Shown here in pieces: positions 62,910-64,000 of a stretch of DNA of 64,000 bases. A program made the translations under genes and the position numbers. The stretch spans positions 1 to 64,000 of the forward strand of contig DASSEW010000006.1 of NCBI GenBank assembly GCA_035695065.1. Direction: 5' to 3'. The notes beneath the pieces are model-generated. The model made no database searches, had not been told where the DNA came from, and was given only the letters and a program-made list of their open reading frames with translations. Position 1 is the stretch's first letter; every line of letters starts with the position of its first letter. Source of the stretch: 66-474 sp035695065 (lineage in GTDB: Bacteria > Pseudomonadota > Gammaproteobacteria > Xanthomonadales > Rhodanobacteraceae).

Positions 62910-63455
62910 CTAATTCTCAAGCCGCGGAAACCGCTGCGCGATTTCGTCGCCGGTGAACTGTGCGACCCAGCCTTCCGGATTGGTGAACAGGCGAATCGCG
63001 ACGAATCCCGGGTTCGGTCCCATGTCGAACCAGTGGCGGGTATTGTCGGGCACGCCGATCAGGTCGCCCTGGCAGCACAGCACTTCATAGACCCGTTCGC
63101 CGATGTGCAACGTGAACAAGCCTTCGCCGGCGACGAAGAAGCGCACTTCGTCCTCGGAATGGGTGTGCTCGTTGAGGAATTTCTGGCGCAGCGCATCCTT
63201 CTGCGGATGATCGGCGGAGAGGGAAATCACATCCACGGCCTTGTAACCGTGCGCGCGCTGCAGGCGTTCGATGTCGCTGCGATACGCGTCGATCACGATC
63301 TCTTGCGCAGCGCCGGGCTCGATCGGTTGGGATGCCTGCCAGCGTTCGAAGCGCACGCCGACCTTGTCCAGCTCGCGCGCGATCTGCGCGTGATCCTCGA
63401 GCGTCTGCACGGGCGCTTCGCCGCGCCCTTCATCGAAAATCCGCAAGCGGCTCAT
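62910..63455 (-). CDS. mtnD: Acireductone dioxygenase (MtnD)
   Basis: Oxidises acireductone to the keto acid precursor of methionine (iron form) or off-pathway products (nickel form). 181-residue cupin with the metal motif NEHTHSEDEVRFF and the last His in NTRHWFDMG. Start 63455 (MSRLRIFDEG) overlaps the mtnB stop; the longer frame is an artefact. Confidence 0.96.
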   Translation of the reverse strand: MSRLRIFDEGRGEAPVQTLEDHAQIARELDKVGVRFERWQASQPIEPGAAQEIVIDAYRSDIERLQRAHGYKAVDVISLSADHPQKDALRQKFLNEHTHSEDEVRFFVAGEGLFTLHIGERVYEVLCCQGDLIGVPDNTRHWFDMGPNPGFVAIRLFTNPEGWVAQFTGDEIAQRFPRLEN

Positions 63456-64000
63456 GCGCCCAACCTCTTGAGATCCAGTTCGCAGGCGAGCATGAATTCC
63501 AGCGCCTCCAGATGGCGGCGGGTTTCGGCCATGTCGCGGCCCCAAGTGTAAATGCCGTGGCCGTCTATCAGATAGGCGTGCAGCGGCTTGCCCGAGCCCA
63601 GCCACGCGTCCACCTGCGCGACCAGTTCGGCCATGTCCTGGGTGTTCGGAAACACCGGCACCCGCATCGCTGCCTCGTGCGTGGCGTAACCGGCGAAAGC
63701 TTTCAGCAATTCGTAGCCGGCCAGTTCGATCGCCCCAGGCTGCGCGAACAACCGCGAGGCCACGGTCTGGTTGTGCGAATGCGTGTGCAGCACGGCGTTG
63801 GCATCTGGAAATCGGCAGTAGATGTGGGTGTGGAGCGCGGTTTCCGCGGATGGCCGGGCGTCGCTGCCGACCGCGCGGCCATCCATGTCGATCACCATCA
63901 CATCCCCGGGCGTCAGCGCGCCCTTGTCGCGACCTGAAATGGTGATTGCCGCATGGTTCGCATCCAGCCGCATGGAGAAGTTGCTGCTGGTCGCGGGCGT
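63452..64000 (-). CDS. mtnB: Methylthioribulose-1-phosphate dehydratase (MtnB), partial
   Basis: Class II aldolase-like dehydratase of methionine salvage. The 3' 183 codons are present; the frame continues past the right edge (TPATSSNFS precedes the first Met seen). Zinc ligands are visible in HTHIYCR and VLHTHSHNQT, and the C-terminal DGHGIYTWGRDMAETRRHLEALEF is typical. The gene's N-terminus lies outside the window. First visible gene of the leftward mtnB-mtnD-PH-mtnC-C13 operon. Confidence 0.94.
   Translation of the reverse strand, partial: TPATSSNFSMRLDANHAAITISGRDKGALTPGDVMVIDMDGRAVGSDARPSAETALHTHIYCRFPDANAVLHTHSHNQTVASRLFAQPGAIELAGYELLKAFAGYATHEAAMRVPVFPNTQDMAELVAQVDAWLGSGKPLHAYLIDGHGIYTWGRDMAETRRHLEALEFMLACELDLKRLGA

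Overview
The window is chromosomal DNA of a high-GC gammaproteobacterium, most likely from the Xanthomonadales/Rhodanobacteraceae (inferred from gene order and repeats, not from a search). The evidence is the order tRNA cluster-tig-clpP-clpX-lon-hupB-tRNA-Val-ppiD, the gloB-yafS-rnhA-dnaQ block, a Kdo kinase gene (kdkA), the TgpA/DUF58/MoxR block, a pilZ gene ending the fab-holB run, and many short palindromic repeats of the kind common in that order. No insertion sequence, prophage, CRISPR array or rRNA operon is visible. Nine tRNA genes and an SRP RNA are present.

Layout. 1-415: non-coding, with a nested inverted repeat. 416-10458: one collinear cluster that joins hopanoid genes (shc, hpnG, hpnA, hpnH) with the lower mevalonate pathway (diphosphomevalonate decarboxylase, phosphomevalonate kinase, an HMG-CoA reductase fused to mevalonate kinase, and type I IPP isomerase). 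Most gammaproteobacteria make isoprenoid precursors by the MEP route, so this is the standout region. 10469-11397: promoter and tRNAs Pro, Arg, His, Lys, Leu. 11500-20764: protein quality control (tig, clpP, clpX, lon, hupB, ppiD). 20815-26578: fabI, mltD-like, gloB, yafS, rnhA, dnaQ, PP2C phosphatase. 26692-30027: tRNA-Ser, LPS-related genes (GT9, kdkA) and an MBL hydrolase. 30064-32411: moaA-C-D-E. 32455-36108: SRP RNA, tRNA-Ser, dnaX-ybaB-recR-hinT. 36175-40785: Slp lipoprotein and the tgpA/DUF58/moxR operon.

40860-56889 is the fatty-acid cluster: maf and a coiled-coil gene leftward, then yceD-rpmF-fabH-fabD-fabG-acpP-fabF-pabB-pabC-mltG-tmk-holB-pilZ rightward. plsX is absent from its usual place. 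A five-gene unit (ArsR-type regulator with its own palindromic operator, SRPBCC protein, tiny CxxC protein, DUF899, alpha/beta hydrolase) is inserted between fabD and fabG, and a PIG-L deacetylase gene sits between holB and pilZ. 57206-64000: tRNA-Pro, hisS overlapping a long histidine ammonia-lyase gene, and a leftward methionine-salvage operon (mtnB-mtnD-PH protein-mtnC-legumain-like C13 peptidase) that runs off the right edge.

Functionally, the first cluster could convert HMG-CoA to IPP/DMAPP and turn squalene into extended hopanoids. HMG-CoA synthase, thiolase, prenyl transferase and squalene synthase genes are not in the window. Translational coupling (ATGA, TGATG, GTGA overlaps) is pervasive. 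At least four families of intergenic palindromes occur, two of which provide the stop codons of neighbouring genes.
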